Of a DNA stretch of 64,000 nt, positions 26,106 to 35,432 are shown in pieces (within the stretch, counting starts at the first letter, position 1; each line of letters opens with the position of its first letter). The notes under the pieces are model-generated. The model searched no databases and was not told where the DNA came from. It saw nothing but the letters and a program-made list of their open reading frames with translations. A program made the position numbers and the translations under genes. Origin of the DNA: an uncultured Kordiimonas sp. (GTDB taxonomy: Bacteria > Pseudomonadota > Alphaproteobacteria > Sphingomonadales > Kordiimonadaceae); contig CANMRM010000003.1 of assembly GCA_947500295.1 (NCBI GenBank), positions 372,001 to 436,000 of the forward strand, in the 5' to 3' direction.

Positions 26106-27143
26106 CTACAGGTCAAAATCAGTCATTTTCTTGGCGGGAATGAGATGCCAGCTTGCCCGACTTTTCTTCAACGCGGCCTGCTTGTCTTTGCGCCTCCAGT
26201 GGGCCTTGAGCACAGACATCTGGAGGTTGCTGAAACTTTTGAATGGAAGCCCGGGCAGCGGGTTGAAGGGGCTGGGTCTTGCGTAGGCCCAGATTTCCAG
26301 GCGTGATTGGTTTGATGCCGCCTGCCCCCGGCCATGGAAGCCGTTGGTGTTGGCGATCACAAGGGTCCCCGCTTCAAGCGTTAACCCTCTAGGGTTGGGG
26401 AGGTCCATTTCAGCCAGGTCTTGTTCGGTCGCCCTGAAAGACCCCTTTTCGGAATATCCGTCGGGCTGGTTTTTGGCGACCAGGGCGCGCCGATATTCCC
26501 ATCTTAACCTCCGCCAAGTCATGCGGTTTGAGCCCTGAACATAGGTGAAAGGCCCTTTTGCCTCGGTCACGTCCTCAAGAAATAGCCAGGCCTTCATGGT
26601 TGGATGAAATGTATCGGCGTGCATGTTTTTTTGCGGATCAGCACCGGTTTCGCGGATGCTGTTCCTGATCCGCTGGATATACAACAGGGGCGGCGTCAAT
26701 TTTGCTGCGCTGTAGCGCAGGAGGTTTTGGAGCCGACGACTTTCCGTTAGAGCCTTGAGGCAGGGTTTGTCTTCCATGTTGCCCGGGTCCAGCAGAAATC
26801 TTTGTGTTGCTGTGTCTCCCTGAAGCATCTGGCGGGTTTCGCCGGAATGGTTTTTGACCTCGGACCGGATTTTTTTTAGGTCTTCCGTCGATATGAAGTT
26901 TTCCACAACCATAAAGCCGTTTTGGCGAAATGTTTCTCGCAGTTTTCTAGGGCAAATCGGTGCGAGAAACCACCATCGAAGTTGCACAACAGCACGTGCC
27001 AGAATCACCCGGAAAACATGGAGGCCCAGTCCATTAAGGATCACGGAACCAATCACCGGGTTGTCACGGAAAGACTTCGCCGGTGTTAAAACGGACAAAA
27101 TCCGGATAGGCAGCAAGGCCAAATTCTTGAGGAAATTCATCAT
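26106..27143 (-). CDS. Phytanoyl-CoA dioxygenase (PhyH) family oxygenase
   Basis: A 345-residue Fe(II)/2-oxoglutarate oxygenase. The triad is His175 and Asp177 in KNMHADTFHP and His270 in NTNGFHGRG, with Arg281 (SRLEIWAYAR) placed for 2-oxoglutarate. The first 60 residues are hydrophobic and basic (LPIRILSVLTP, FRVILARAVVQLRWWFLAP), suggesting membrane association. Substrate unknown; the neighbourhood of polysaccharide-precursor genes does not settle it. Adjacent ATGs at 27143 and 27140 are equally possible starts. Confidence 0.85.
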   Translation of the reverse strand: MMNFLKNLALLPIRILSVLTPAKSFRDNPVIGSVILNGLGLHVFRVILARAVVQLRWWFLAPICPRKLRETFRQNGFMVVENFISTEDLKKIRSEVKNHSGETRQMLQGDTATQRFLLDPGNMEDKPCLKALTESRRLQNLLRYSAAKLTPPLLYIQRIRNSIRETGADPQKNMHADTFHPTMKAWLFLEDVTEAKGPFTYVQGSNRMTWRRLRWEYRRALVAKNQPDGYSEKGSFRATEQDLAEMDLPNPRGLTLEAGTLVIANTNGFHGRGQAASNQSRLEIWAYARPSPFNPLPGLPFKSFSNLQMSVLKAHWRRKDKQAALKKSRASWHLIPAKKMTDFDL

Positions 27144-27605
27144 GGAGTGTTGATTCCGAGTATGGGCTCTGGCTTTCCCCTACCACGTATCAACACAGCA
27201 GCACAAAGCCTAAGAACCGATTTCTCTTGATGGATTAGGGAAGAACCTGAAGGCCAGGCAAGGGGTCAGTCTGGTGACACACTGTGTCCCAACTGTCCCG
27301 ATCATGGAACATGAATGCCCTACAACCATAAAGTGTTTCTTTTCGAGACAGTTTCTGACGTAGACTTGTAAAGATTGTGTCCTAAAAAGGACTTAAGACC
27401 AATTTTGACTATTCAGTCAGATAGTAATTTGCTACATTAAGGCGAATCAGGCTCATAACAGGGATGTAATAAAAAAGATCAGCTCTCCGTACCTGGAGTG
27501 TACGTAAATAATGAAACCGGGACTGGTCAAATCACCGAAGGGACGCGGTGCGCTAAGTCAGGGATTGCTGGGCGACGTGTCTTGTGTGGCTACAGGAGAC
27601 AGAAA
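27144..27605. other. 462-bp intergenic region with several short dyads
   Basis: No convincing gene. An open frame from 27498 joins the kinase frame but does not look coding. Dyads seen are GACACACTGTGTC (27277-27289), GTCC-TAAAAA-GGAC (27379-27392) and TGACT-ATTC-AGTCA (27406-27419), the last overlapping a TTGACT that could be a -35 box. The region probably contains the kinase promoter and one or more regulator sites. Confidence 0.5.
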
Positions 27606-28739
27606 GTGCCGCATATATATCCGGAGCTCTTGTTTTTTGTTCTTGTGTCCGCTTTGCCTGCGGCCATTTTCTTCCCGATAAATAAAATCCGTAAAGTTGA
27701 TGCTGCCAGTCTCATGATTGCATGCGGGTGCGTATTTCTTTCAGTCAGCTGGGTTGCTGACTTTGGCGTGCATTTGTATGCGTCGGGAAACTCGGCGAAC
27801 TTTGATGGTCTGTCTTTGCCCCACATTCTGCTGATCGTATTCGGGTTCGTGCCGGGAGCAGCGCTTATCGGGATCGGGGTTGTAAGCTGGGCACGTGAAG
27901 TCGCGTCCCTCAGGCAGGAAATCGGTCGACGTCAGGCGGCCGAGCAAGAGCTTGAAAGAGTGAACCGGCAACTGGAACAACAGGCTGCGCGTGCTGAGAT
28001 GGCGGACAGGGTCAAGGACGATTTTCTTGCCAATCTTAGTCACGACCTGAGAACTCCTTTGAATGCAATCATCGGCTTCAGCGAACTCATGCATGCTGAA
28101 ATGTTCGGCGAACTGGGCACCGCACGATACAAAGAATATCTGGACGCAATTAACTCGAGCAGCCGACAACTGCATGACAGCATTAGCGACATGCTTGATC
28201 TTGCCAAAATCAATGTCGGCCAGATGAAGTTGAGGCGTGAGAAAGTCGGGCTGCGGCAGTTGGTTGACGAGTGCGTCGCTCTCGTTCGGCCTGAAGCTGA
28301 CGAAAAAAACATTGATCTGGAGGCGACATTTGCCGCTGAGATGGTCGTCAGTGCCGACAGACGCATGTTGTTCCAGGTTCTGCTGAACCTGTTGTCCAAC
28401 GCTATAAAATTCACGCCTGCAAAGGGAAAGGTTTCCCTGCTGGTCTTGCAGCAAACAGATGGCCGACCGGTACTGATTGTCCGCGATAACGGGTATGGCA
28501 TGTCGAGTAAAGACATTGACCTTGCTATCGCGCCGTTTGAACATGCGGAAAGTTTGCTCGCCCGTTCGCACGAAGGATTTGCGCTGCAGCTGGCCCTGGT
28601 GAACAAATTTGTCGAACTGCACGACGGCCAGCTCATGATCGACTCCAAGCCTGATTACGGAACATGTGTCACAATCAAATTGCCCGCTGTGGCCCGCTCT
28701 GACGCCATAGTTTCTGAAAATGTGGTGTCTATCGCCTGA
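27606..28739 (+). CDS. Membrane histidine kinase with degenerate ATP-lid
   Basis: About 377 residues. Three N-terminal membrane helices (about 7-26, 34-54, 72-95), a coiled coil, then HisKA with phosphoacceptor His146 in NLSHDLRTPLN and an HATPase domain with N-box NLLSNAIKFTP and G1 box RDNGYGM. The G2 box, normally EGTGLGLPLV, reads EGFALQLALV, losing its glycines, so ATP-lid function is doubtful. No response regulator is adjacent. I chose GTG 27606, with AGGAGA eight bases upstream, over the ATG at 27498, whose extra 36 residues are not kinase-like. Confidence 0.85.
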   Translation: MPHIYPELLFFVLVSALPAAIFFPINKIRKVDAASLMIACGCVFLSVSWVADFGVHLYASGNSANFDGLSLPHILLIVFGFVPGAALIGIGVVSWAREVASLRQEIGRRQAAEQELERVNRQLEQQAARAEMADRVKDDFLANLSHDLRTPLNAIIGFSELMHAEMFGELGTARYKEYLDAINSSSRQLHDSISDMLDLAKINVGQMKLRREKVGLRQLVDECVALVRPEADEKNIDLEATFAAEMVVSADRRMLFQVLLNLLSNAIKFTPAKGKVSLLVLQQTDGRPVLIVRDNGYGMSSKDIDLAIAPFEHAESLLARSHEGFALQLALVNKFVELHDGQLMIDSKPDYGTCVTIKLPAVARSDAIVSENVVSIA

Positions 28740-28765
28740 AGGGGCTGTGTTCATCACAGTAGTGG

Positions 28766-29662
28766 TCAGCGATCCCCCACGAGAGCGCGGCGTTCCGACA
28801 AAACAAGGGATTTCAGGAAGTCGGACAGGCGCAGGACATGCGGCTCTTCCGCGACATCCGCATATGTTGTCAGCCATAGATCTCGAATTATGGACACTTC
28901 CCGTGGCAACACAGTTGTTAGGGATGGTAAACCATCGCCCACAAAACAAGGCAGAAGCGCGAGGCCGAGACCGGCGGCTGCCGCGTTGGCCTGCCCCACA
29001 ACGCTGGTTGTCCGAAAGACAATGTTGGGTGCGCCAATCATTTTGTCGAGCATCTTGAGTTGAGGCAGCGGAAGCAGGTCATCCACATACCAGATGAACT
29101 GATGCTCTTTCAGGTCGCCTGGCTGAATGATGGGCGGATGGTTCTGGAGGTAGCTCGGCGCCGCATAAAGCCGCAGGCGATAGTCGCCGAGTTTCTGCGA
29201 GACAACGCGCCCATGTGCAGCCTTCGACAGCGTGACCGCCATGTCAGCCTCGCGCCTTGTAAGCGACATCAGGCGTGTTTCAGCAATCAGTTCAAGTTGA
29301 ATGCCGGGGTTGTGGGCGTGAAACCCGGCCGCATGGCGTGCTAGAAACTGACTTCCGAACGCTTCCGGGGACGCCAGGCGTACAACACCCGTCGGCCCAC
29401 TTGCGGAGGGCGCCACAGCTTCAATCAGGTCAATCGATCCGGCTTCCATTTTTTCGGCGTGGGATAGCAATCGCCTGCCATCTTCCGTCAAACGATAGCT
29501 TCGGCCGCTGCGATCAAACAATGCAAGCGAAAGGGATGCCTCAAGGGCGCTGATGCGCCGGGACACCGTGGTGTGATCCACGCCAAGACGCAAGGCCGCT
29601 GAGGAGAGCTTGCCGCGGCGCGCCACCTCAAGGAAATACCGCATGTCGTTCCAGTCAAACAT
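28766..29662 (-). CDS. LysR-family transcription regulator
   Basis: A 298-residue LTTR. The winged HTH (about 2-60) has MRYFLEVARRGKLSSAALRLGVDHTTVSRRISALE, followed by the substrate-binding domain (SPEAFGSQFLARHAAGFHAHNPGIQLELI, GLALLPCFVGDG). I chose ATG 29662 (MFDWNDM); the frame extends to 29752 but that part overlaps the dyad and promoter region. It is divergent from mmsA, so it probably controls valine-degradation genes in response to an intermediate. A 16-bp dyad starts 12 bases upstream of its start. Confidence 0.9.
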   Translation of the reverse strand: MFDWNDMRYFLEVARRGKLSSAALRLGVDHTTVSRRISALEASLSLALFDRSGRSYRLTEDGRRLLSHAEKMEAGSIDLIEAVAPSASGPTGVVRLASPEAFGSQFLARHAAGFHAHNPGIQLELIAETRLMSLTRREADMAVTLSKAAHGRVVSQKLGDYRLRLYAAPSYLQNHPPIIQPGDLKEHQFIWYVDDLLPLPQLKMLDKMIGAPNIVFRTTSVVGQANAAAAGLGLALLPCFVGDGLPSLTTVLPREVSIIRDLWLTTYADVAEEPHVLRLSDFLKSLVLSERRALVGDR

Positions 29663-29673
29663 ACAGCACATAA

Positions 29674-29689
29674 TGTGCAAAAATGCACA
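29674..29689. promoter_or_regulatory. Candidate LysR-type operator
   Basis: TGTGCA-AAAA-TGCACA is a perfect dyad in the gap between the LysR gene and mmsA. LTTR sites are interrupted dyads of T-N11-A form lying in such divergent gaps, which this fits. It would place the regulator over its own promoter and upstream of mmsA. Confidence 0.55.
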
Positions 29690-29790
29690 AATAACAATGC
29701 AATAGTTCGTGGTGACCTGCAAATATGCGTGATGTATGGTGCGTGCAATCATTCGGGCAGCAGTCGCCCGATGGCAATCAGGAGAGAGCG

Positions 29791-31296
29791 ATGTACGAGC
29801 GCCATCACTATATCAACGGCTCAGACGTGGAAGGTGCGTCCGGGCGATTTGGTCCCATTTTCAATCCGTCAACCGGTGAGCAGCAGGGCAAGGTTTCACT
29901 GGCGTCCAAAAGCGAGGTTGAAACCTGCATTGCGGCGGCACAAGCCGCTTTCCCCGGGTGGTCTGCCACCTCTGTTGTCAAGCGTGCGCGTGTGCTGCAA
30001 AACCTTGTTCAGCTGCTGTACCGCGACAAGGACAAGCTGGCCGAAGCACTGGCGAGCGAGCACGGAAAAGTGTTTTCAGACGCACAGGGTGACGTGCAGC
30101 GCGGGCTTGAGGTTGCCGAGTTTGCCCAGGGCATTCCGCATCTCCTGAAAGGCGAGTTTTCTGACAATGTGTCGGGTAGTATTGACATGTATTCCATGCG
30201 CAAGCCTTTGGGCGTTGTTGCGGGCATCACGCCGTTCAACTTCCCGGCGATGATCCCTTTGTGGATGAGCTGCATGGCGATTGCCTGCGGCAATACCTTT
30301 GTATTGAAGCCCTCAGAAAAAGACCCGAGCACACCGCTGATGTTTGGCGAGCTTTGGAAAGAGGCGGGACTGCCGGTTGGTGTGTTCAACGTGATCAACG
30401 GCGACAAGGAGGCGGTGGACACCGTCTGCACCGACCCGCGTGTCAAAGCCGTCTCGTTTGTTGGTTCAACACCTATTGCCCAGTATGTCTATTCAACCGC
30501 CACGGCACACGGAAAGCGCTGCCAGGCGATGGGCGGTGCCAAAAACCACATGATCATCATGCCGGACGCTGACCTGGATCAGGTCGCTGACGCGTTGGTT
30601 GGTGCGGCCTATGGCTCAGCGGGCGAACGTTGCATGGCGATCTCGGTTGCCGTGCCGGTTGGCAAGCAGGTCGCTGACAAGATGGTGGATATGCTCAAGC
30701 CGCGGGTTGAAGCGCTGAAGGTCGGCCACTCGATGGATATGGAAGCCGAGATGGGGCCATTGGTCACCGCTGATCATCTTGCCAAGGTCAGGGGATATCT
30801 GGACCTGGCGGAAAAAGAGGGCGCTGATGTTGTGGTTGATGGCCGCGACTTCAAATATTCCATGCAGGGATATGAAAACGGTTACTATCTTGGCGGCTCG
30901 CTGTTTGACAACGTCAAGCCTGAGATGCGGACTTATCGGGAAGAAATCTTCGGCCCGACGCTTCAGATTGTGCGCGCAGAAACGTTTGATGACGCTATCC
31001 GCCTGCCAAGTGAGCATGAGTTCGGCAACGGCACCTCCATCTTTACGCGCGACGGCGATACAGCCCGTGCCTATGTAAACAACGTCGAGGTTGGCATGGT
31101 CGGCGTGAACGTGCCGATCCCTGTGCCACTGGCGTTCCACACTTTTGGCGGCTGGAAAAGCTCCGCATTTGGCGACATCAACCAACATGGCATGGAAGGT
31201 GTACGCTTCTATACAAAAACCAAAACGGTCACCAGCCGCTGGCCAACCGGCATCCGGTCTGGTGCAGAGTTTGTGATTCCAACTTTAAACAGCTAA
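29791..31296 (+). CDS. mmsA: CoA-acylating methylmalonate-semialdehyde dehydrogenase
   Basis: A 501-residue ALDH-superfamily enzyme that oxidises methylmalonate semialdehyde to propionyl-CoA at the end of valine (and inositol) degradation. TPFNFPAMIPLWM, LKPSEKDPSTP, FVGSTPIAQYVY and the nucleophile Cys281 in GSAGERCMAIS are characteristic of MmsA, as is KNHMIIMPDA where other ALDHs carry the general-base Glu. ATG 29791 follows AGGAGAG. Other valine genes lie at 34290-37410 on the same strand, and the divergent LysR gene probably regulates the set. Confidence 0.95.
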   Translation: MYERHHYINGSDVEGASGRFGPIFNPSTGEQQGKVSLASKSEVETCIAAAQAAFPGWSATSVVKRARVLQNLVQLLYRDKDKLAEALASEHGKVFSDAQGDVQRGLEVAEFAQGIPHLLKGEFSDNVSGSIDMYSMRKPLGVVAGITPFNFPAMIPLWMSCMAIACGNTFVLKPSEKDPSTPLMFGELWKEAGLPVGVFNVINGDKEAVDTVCTDPRVKAVSFVGSTPIAQYVYSTATAHGKRCQAMGGAKNHMIIMPDADLDQVADALVGAAYGSAGERCMAISVAVPVGKQVADKMVDMLKPRVEALKVGHSMDMEAEMGPLVTADHLAKVRGYLDLAEKEGADVVVDGRDFKYSMQGYENGYYLGGSLFDNVKPEMRTYREEIFGPTLQIVRAETFDDAIRLPSEHEFGNGTSIFTRDGDTARAYVNNVEVGMVGVNVPIPVPLAFHTFGGWKSSAFGDINQHGMEGVRFYTKTKTVTSRWPTGIRSGAEFVIPTLNS

Positions 31297-31304
31297 TGTG
31301 CTTG

Positions 31305-31327
31305 GCCCGGACCTCATAGGTCCGGGC
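31305..31327 (+). terminator. Strong hairpin after mmsA
   Basis: GCCCGGACCT (31305-31314) pairs perfectly with AGGTCCGGGC (31318-31327) around CAT, nine bases after the mmsA stop. No T-run follows, so it may terminate poorly or protect the mRNA end. Confidence 0.5.
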
Positions 31328-31425
31328 TCACATTCTGGTCAAAAAATGGGGCGAACCCATGGGGCGGACCAGAGACAGCAAACTGGCCTGAAAATCAGGC
31401 GTTCATTTCGCGGGGAGACACAGGA

Positions 31426-34224
31426 ATGATACTCAGAAATTTACTTGTCGGTTCATTGGTGCTTGGCGGGCTTGCCGCTTGTGACATGCCGGCAAACGAC
31501 ACGGCGGCACCTGGTGGACCGTCGACGGAGCGGGAAAAAGGCATCGACCTTGAGGTTCATATCCCGTACGAGAAATTCACACTCGATAATGGTTTGCGCG
31601 TCATCGTGCACGAAGACCGCAAGGCACCCGTGGTGGCAGTCAGCGTCTGGTATCATGTCGGTTCAAAAGACGAGCCACAGGGGAAAACGGGTTTCGCCCA
31701 TTTGTTTGAGCATTTGATGTTCAACGGGTCGGAAAACTACAACGATGAGTTTTTCAAGCCTTTTGACGCTGTCGGCGCCACCAACATGAACGGCACCACC
31801 TGGTTCGATCGCACCAACTACTTCCAGAATGTACCCACACCGGCGCTTGAGATGGCACTTTGGATGGAGTCTGACCGCATGGGCCACCTCCTGGGGGCCG
31901 TCACACAGGAAAAGCTCGATAACCAGATTGGTGTTGTCCAGAATGAGAAGCGTCAGGGCGACAATGCGCCGTACGGCCTTGTTGAGTACCGTCAGCTTGA
32001 GGGACTGTTCCCTGTTGGGCACCCGTACCGCCATTCTACAATCGGCTCACTTGAAGACCTTTCTGCCGCGTCACTTGAAGATGTGAAAAACTGGTTCCGC
32101 GAATACTACGGCGCCGCAAACACCGTTGTTGTGCTTGCCGGCGATATTGACGCCGAAACCGCGCGCCCTTTGATGGAAAAATATTTCGGTGACATTGGTG
32201 CCGGCCCAGCGCTGAAGCAGCATAAAGCCTGGGTGCCGACACGCGTGAACAACACCATTGAAGAAATGGTCGACCTGAAGGCGCCGCAAGTGCGTATTTA
32301 CCGCAATTGGGCGGTGGCACCGCGCACGGACCTGGATGCTGCGGAGCTTGTTATTGCAGCCAACGTGCTGGGGGGTGGCAAGAACTCGCGCCTGTATCAG
32401 GCTCTCGTCTATGAAAACCAGTTGGCCGTCAGCGTAAGCGCCAGCATGCAACCTTTTGAGCTCGCCAGCCAGTTCGAGGTACAGGTTACCCTGAAGCCGG
32501 ATGTTGATGAAGCTGAAGCCATGCGCCTTATCGATGAGGTGATGGACACCTACCTTGCCGAAGGTCCAACAGCCGACGAGCTAAAGCGCGTGAAGACCCG
32601 CGTGATCGCAAGCCAGATTCGTGGCCTTGAGCAGGTTGGTGGTTTTGGTGGCAAGGCAACAGCGCTTGCGCAAGCAGAGCTGTATGCAGGTGATCCGAAC
32701 TATTATGCAGATTCTGTTGAGCATCTGAACAATGCTTCGATCGCTGAAGTGCTGGAAAGCTCGCAAAAATGGCTCGGCCAGGGCTATTACCAGCTGACCG
32801 TCAGACCACCCGGCAACTACACGACAGCGGAAGCAGGTGTCGACCGGTCAACCGGACTGCCGGATGTTGGTGACATGCCAGACCTCTCGTTCCCTGCAAT
32901 TGAAGAGGCAACGCTTGCAAATGGTATGAAGGTGGTTGTCGCAAATCGTCCAACCGTGCCGGTTGTGACAATGGCCATGCAGTTTGATGCCGGGTATGCC
33001 GCTGATGCGGGTCGCCCGCTTGGGACTGCCAGTTTCGCGCTCAACATGATGGACGAGGGCACCGCAACACGCAGTGCGCTTGAAATTGCTGCCGAAGTTG
33101 AAAGCCTGGGTGCGACGCTTTCCACCGGGTCTGACGTGGACATGAGCACGGTCAGCCTGTCATCGCTGAAGCCAAATCTGGATGCGTCGCTGGCACTTGC
33201 TGCCGATGTGGTCCGTAATCCGGCGTTTGCACAGGAAGAGATCAACCGTCTGAAGCCACGCTGGGTGCAGTCGATCGCGCAGGAGAAAGCGCAACCGGTG
33301 CAGCTAGCCCTCAGGACTTTGCCGGCGCTTCTGTACGGCGATGGCCACAGCTACAGCGTGCCTCTCACAGGCTCCGGCACTGTGGAGGCGATTGAAACGC
33401 TGACCCGTGATGACCTCGTGCAATTCCACACGGACTGGATCAGGCCAGACAATGCCACCATCTTCATGGTCGGTGATATAACGCTCGCGGAAGCAACCGC
33501 AGCGCTTGAACGGACCTTTGGTGACTGGCAGGCGCCAGCATCGCCAGTGCCCGCCAAGAACATTGCCGAGGTTGCGCTTCCGGAAACGGGTCGGGTGATC
33601 ATCATGGACAAACCGGGTTCGCCTCAGTCACTGATCCTTGCCGGCCATTTGTACCCGTCAAACGGTGACGAGGATTTCCAGACGCAGGAAATGGCGTCTG
33701 ACATTCTTGGCGGCGAATTCACGAGCCGGGTCAATATGAACCTGAGGGAAGACAAAGGCTGGGCTTACGGTGCCTATACCTTCACGACAGGCGCGCGCGG
33801 TCAGCGCATGTGGCTTGTGTATGCGCCTGTGCAAACCGATAAAACCACAGACTCGCTCGCTGAGCTTGGTCGCGAGTTTGCGGCCTATCTGGGTGACCGC
33901 CCGGCAACCGCCGATGAGCTTTCGCTTTTTGTCTCCAAGCGGATCAACAGCCTGCCGGGTCAGTTTGAAACTGCGAATGCGGTGCTTGGCAGCCTGCTCT
34001 CAAACAACCGCTATGGTCGGTCAAACGATTATGTGCCTAGCCTCAAGCGACAATATGCGGCGCTGAACGTGGACGCCGTCAACGTGGCTGCGCGGGCAAA
34101 TATCCACCCTGGCAGCCTGACGTGGCTGGTGGTTGGTGACCGCGCCCAGATCGAAGAGGGCATCCGAGGTCTTAACCTCGGTCCTGTCGAGGTTTGGGAC
34201 ACGGATGGCAACCGCCTCGACTGA
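31426..34224 (+). CDS. M16 family zinc metallopeptidase, lipoprotein, two-domain
   Basis: A 932-residue exported peptidase of the pitrilysin/insulinase family. The N-terminus ends in lipobox LAAC with Cys19. The first half has the inverted zinc motif HLFEH (92-96) and Glu174 in QNEKRQ as the third ligand. The second half repeats the fold without the zinc motif (FDAGYAADAGRPLGTASFALNMMDEGT), as is normal for the inactive half. Such lipoproteins degrade peptides in the periplasm. It sits between mmsA and the rest of the valine genes with hairpins on both sides, so it is probably a separate transcript. Confidence 0.92.
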   Translation: MILRNLLVGSLVLGGLAACDMPANDTAAPGGPSTEREKGIDLEVHIPYEKFTLDNGLRVIVHEDRKAPVVAVSVWYHVGSKDEPQGKTGFAHLFEHLMFNGSENYNDEFFKPFDAVGATNMNGTTWFDRTNYFQNVPTPALEMALWMESDRMGHLLGAVTQEKLDNQIGVVQNEKRQGDNAPYGLVEYRQLEGLFPVGHPYRHSTIGSLEDLSAASLEDVKNWFREYYGAANTVVVLAGDIDAETARPLMEKYFGDIGAGPALKQHKAWVPTRVNNTIEEMVDLKAPQVRIYRNWAVAPRTDLDAAELVIAANVLGGGKNSRLYQALVYENQLAVSVSASMQPFELASQFEVQVTLKPDVDEAEAMRLIDEVMDTYLAEGPTADELKRVKTRVIASQIRGLEQVGGFGGKATALAQAELYAGDPNYYADSVEHLNNASIAEVLESSQKWLGQGYYQLTVRPPGNYTTAEAGVDRSTGLPDVGDMPDLSFPAIEEATLANGMKVVVANRPTVPVVTMAMQFDAGYAADAGRPLGTASFALNMMDEGTATRSALEIAAEVESLGATLSTGSDVDMSTVSLSSLKPNLDASLALAADVVRNPAFAQEEINRLKPRWVQSIAQEKAQPVQLALRTLPALLYGDGHSYSVPLTGSGTVEAIETLTRDDLVQFHTDWIRPDNATIFMVGDITLAEATAALERTFGDWQAPASPVPAKNIAEVALPETGRVIIMDKPGSPQSLILAGHLYPSNGDEDFQTQEMASDILGGEFTSRVNMNLREDKGWAYGAYTFTTGARGQRMWLVYAPVQTDKTTDSLAELGREFAAYLGDRPATADELSLFVSKRINSLPGQFETANAVLGSLLSNNRYGRSNDYVPSLKRQYAALNVDAVNVAARANIHPGSLTWLVVGDRAQIEEGIRGLNLGPVEVWDTDGNRLD

Positions 34225-34233
34225 CAAAAAAAT

Positions 34234-34257
34234 ACCGCCCGGTTTCGGCCGGGCGGT
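34234..34257 (+). terminator. Hairpin terminator after the M16 gene
   Basis: ACCGCCCGG (34234-34242) pairs with CCGGGCGGT (34249-34257). An A-run precedes it and a weak CTGGGTTCTC follows, so termination is better supported on the minus strand; its position ten bases after the M16 stop suggests it ends that transcript. Confidence 0.6.
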
Positions 34258-34289
34258 CTGGGTTCTCACACAATAAAGGAATTCGCCTC

Positions 34290-35429
34290 GTGGATTTCTC
34301 GCTTAATGAAGATCAGCGCGCCATTCAGGATATGGCGCGGTCTTTCACCGCTGACCGTATTACACCCGATGCCCACACTTGGGACGAAGACAAAGTCTGG
34401 CCAACTGACGTTGCCAAAGCGGCTGGTGAGCTCGGCTTTGGCAGCATCTATGTCTCAGAGGAGGGCGGTGGCTGTGGCCTCAGTCGTATCGAGAGTGTGC
34501 TGATTTTTGAACAGCTTTCGATGGGGTGCCCTTCAACAGCTGCCATGATCAGCATCCACAATATGGCAACTTGGATGATCGACAGGTTTGGCAACGACGA
34601 GCAACGCGAGCGGTTTGTGCATGACCTGATTGCCATCGACAAGATGGCAAGCTACTGCCTGACGGAGCCGGGCGCGGGCTCGGACGCCGCCAGCCTCAAG
34701 ACCAAAGCCGTCCGGGACGGCGACGAGTATGTGCTCAATGGTGCAAAGGCTTTCATCTCGGGCGGTGGTACAAGCGACGTTTATGTGGTGATGGCGCGCA
34801 CATCTGATGACGGTGCGCGCGGTATCAGTTGTTTTGTTGTTGAAAAAGACACGCCCGGTTTGTCGTTTGGCGCGCAGGAGAAAAAACTCGGTTGGCACAG
34901 CCAGCCCACGTCCGCTGTGATGTTTGATGACTGCCGTATCCCGGCCGCGAACCTTGTGGGCGAAGAAGGGCAGGGGTTCAAAATAGCGATGATGGGCCTG
35001 GATGGTGGTCGGTTGAACATCGCGGCCTGCTCGCTGGGTGGTGCTCAGCGCGCGCTTGACGAATCTGTCATTTACACCAAAGACCGCAAGCAATTTGGTC
35101 GGTCCATTGCGGACTTTCAGGCAACCCAGTTCAAGCTTGCTGACATGGCCACAGAGTTAGAGGCCGCTCGGCTGCTGTTGTATGCCGCAGCGCAAAAGGT
35201 TTCAGATGGTGCGCCGGGAGCCGCCGCCCATGCGGCGATGGCCAAACGTTTTACCACCGATGTGGGTTTCGAGGTTACGAACCACGCCCTGCAGCTGCAT
35301 GGCGGATATGGATACTTGCAGGATTATCCCATCGAGCGAATTTTGCGCGACTTGCGAGTGCACCAGATCCTTGAAGGTACAAACGAGATCATGCGCGTGG
35401 TGATCAGCCGCGAACTGTTGAAGGATTAG
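34290..35429 (+). CDS. Acyl-CoA dehydrogenase, probable isobutyryl-CoA dehydrogenase
   Basis: A 379-residue FAD enzyme. YCLTEPGAGSDAASL and the C-terminal LHGGYGYLQDYPIERILRDLR and EGTNEIMRVVISREL are acyl-CoA dehydrogenase signatures. Directly followed by a 3-hydroxyisobutyryl-CoA hydrolase and mmsB, it most likely oxidises isobutyryl-CoA to methacrylyl-CoA in valine breakdown. The start is GTG 34290 after AAAGGA; the longer frame from 34194 runs into the M16 gene. Substrate range cannot be read from sequence. Three bases separate it from the next gene. Confidence 0.9.
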   Translation: MDFSLNEDQRAIQDMARSFTADRITPDAHTWDEDKVWPTDVAKAAGELGFGSIYVSEEGGGCGLSRIESVLIFEQLSMGCPSTAAMISIHNMATWMIDRFGNDEQRERFVHDLIAIDKMASYCLTEPGAGSDAASLKTKAVRDGDEYVLNGAKAFISGGGTSDVYVVMARTSDDGARGISCFVVEKDTPGLSFGAQEKKLGWHSQPTSAVMFDDCRIPAANLVGEEGQGFKIAMMGLDGGRLNIAACSLGGAQRALDESVIYTKDRKQFGRSIADFQATQFKLADMATELEAARLLLYAAAQKVSDGAPGAAAHAAMAKRFTTDVGFEVTNHALQLHGGYGYLQDYPIERILRDLRVHQILEGTNEIMRVVISRELLKD

Positions 35430-35432
35430 GTA

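Noticed and set aside
27741-28949. 402-codon open frame antisense to the histidine kinase
   Set aside because: Spans the kinase and the LysR 3' end and has no domain-like sequence, while the + strand has clear H, N and G1 boxes.
31340-31370. Near-repeat of TGGGGCG before the M16 gene
   Set aside because: Only about seven bases, no symmetry and no second context.
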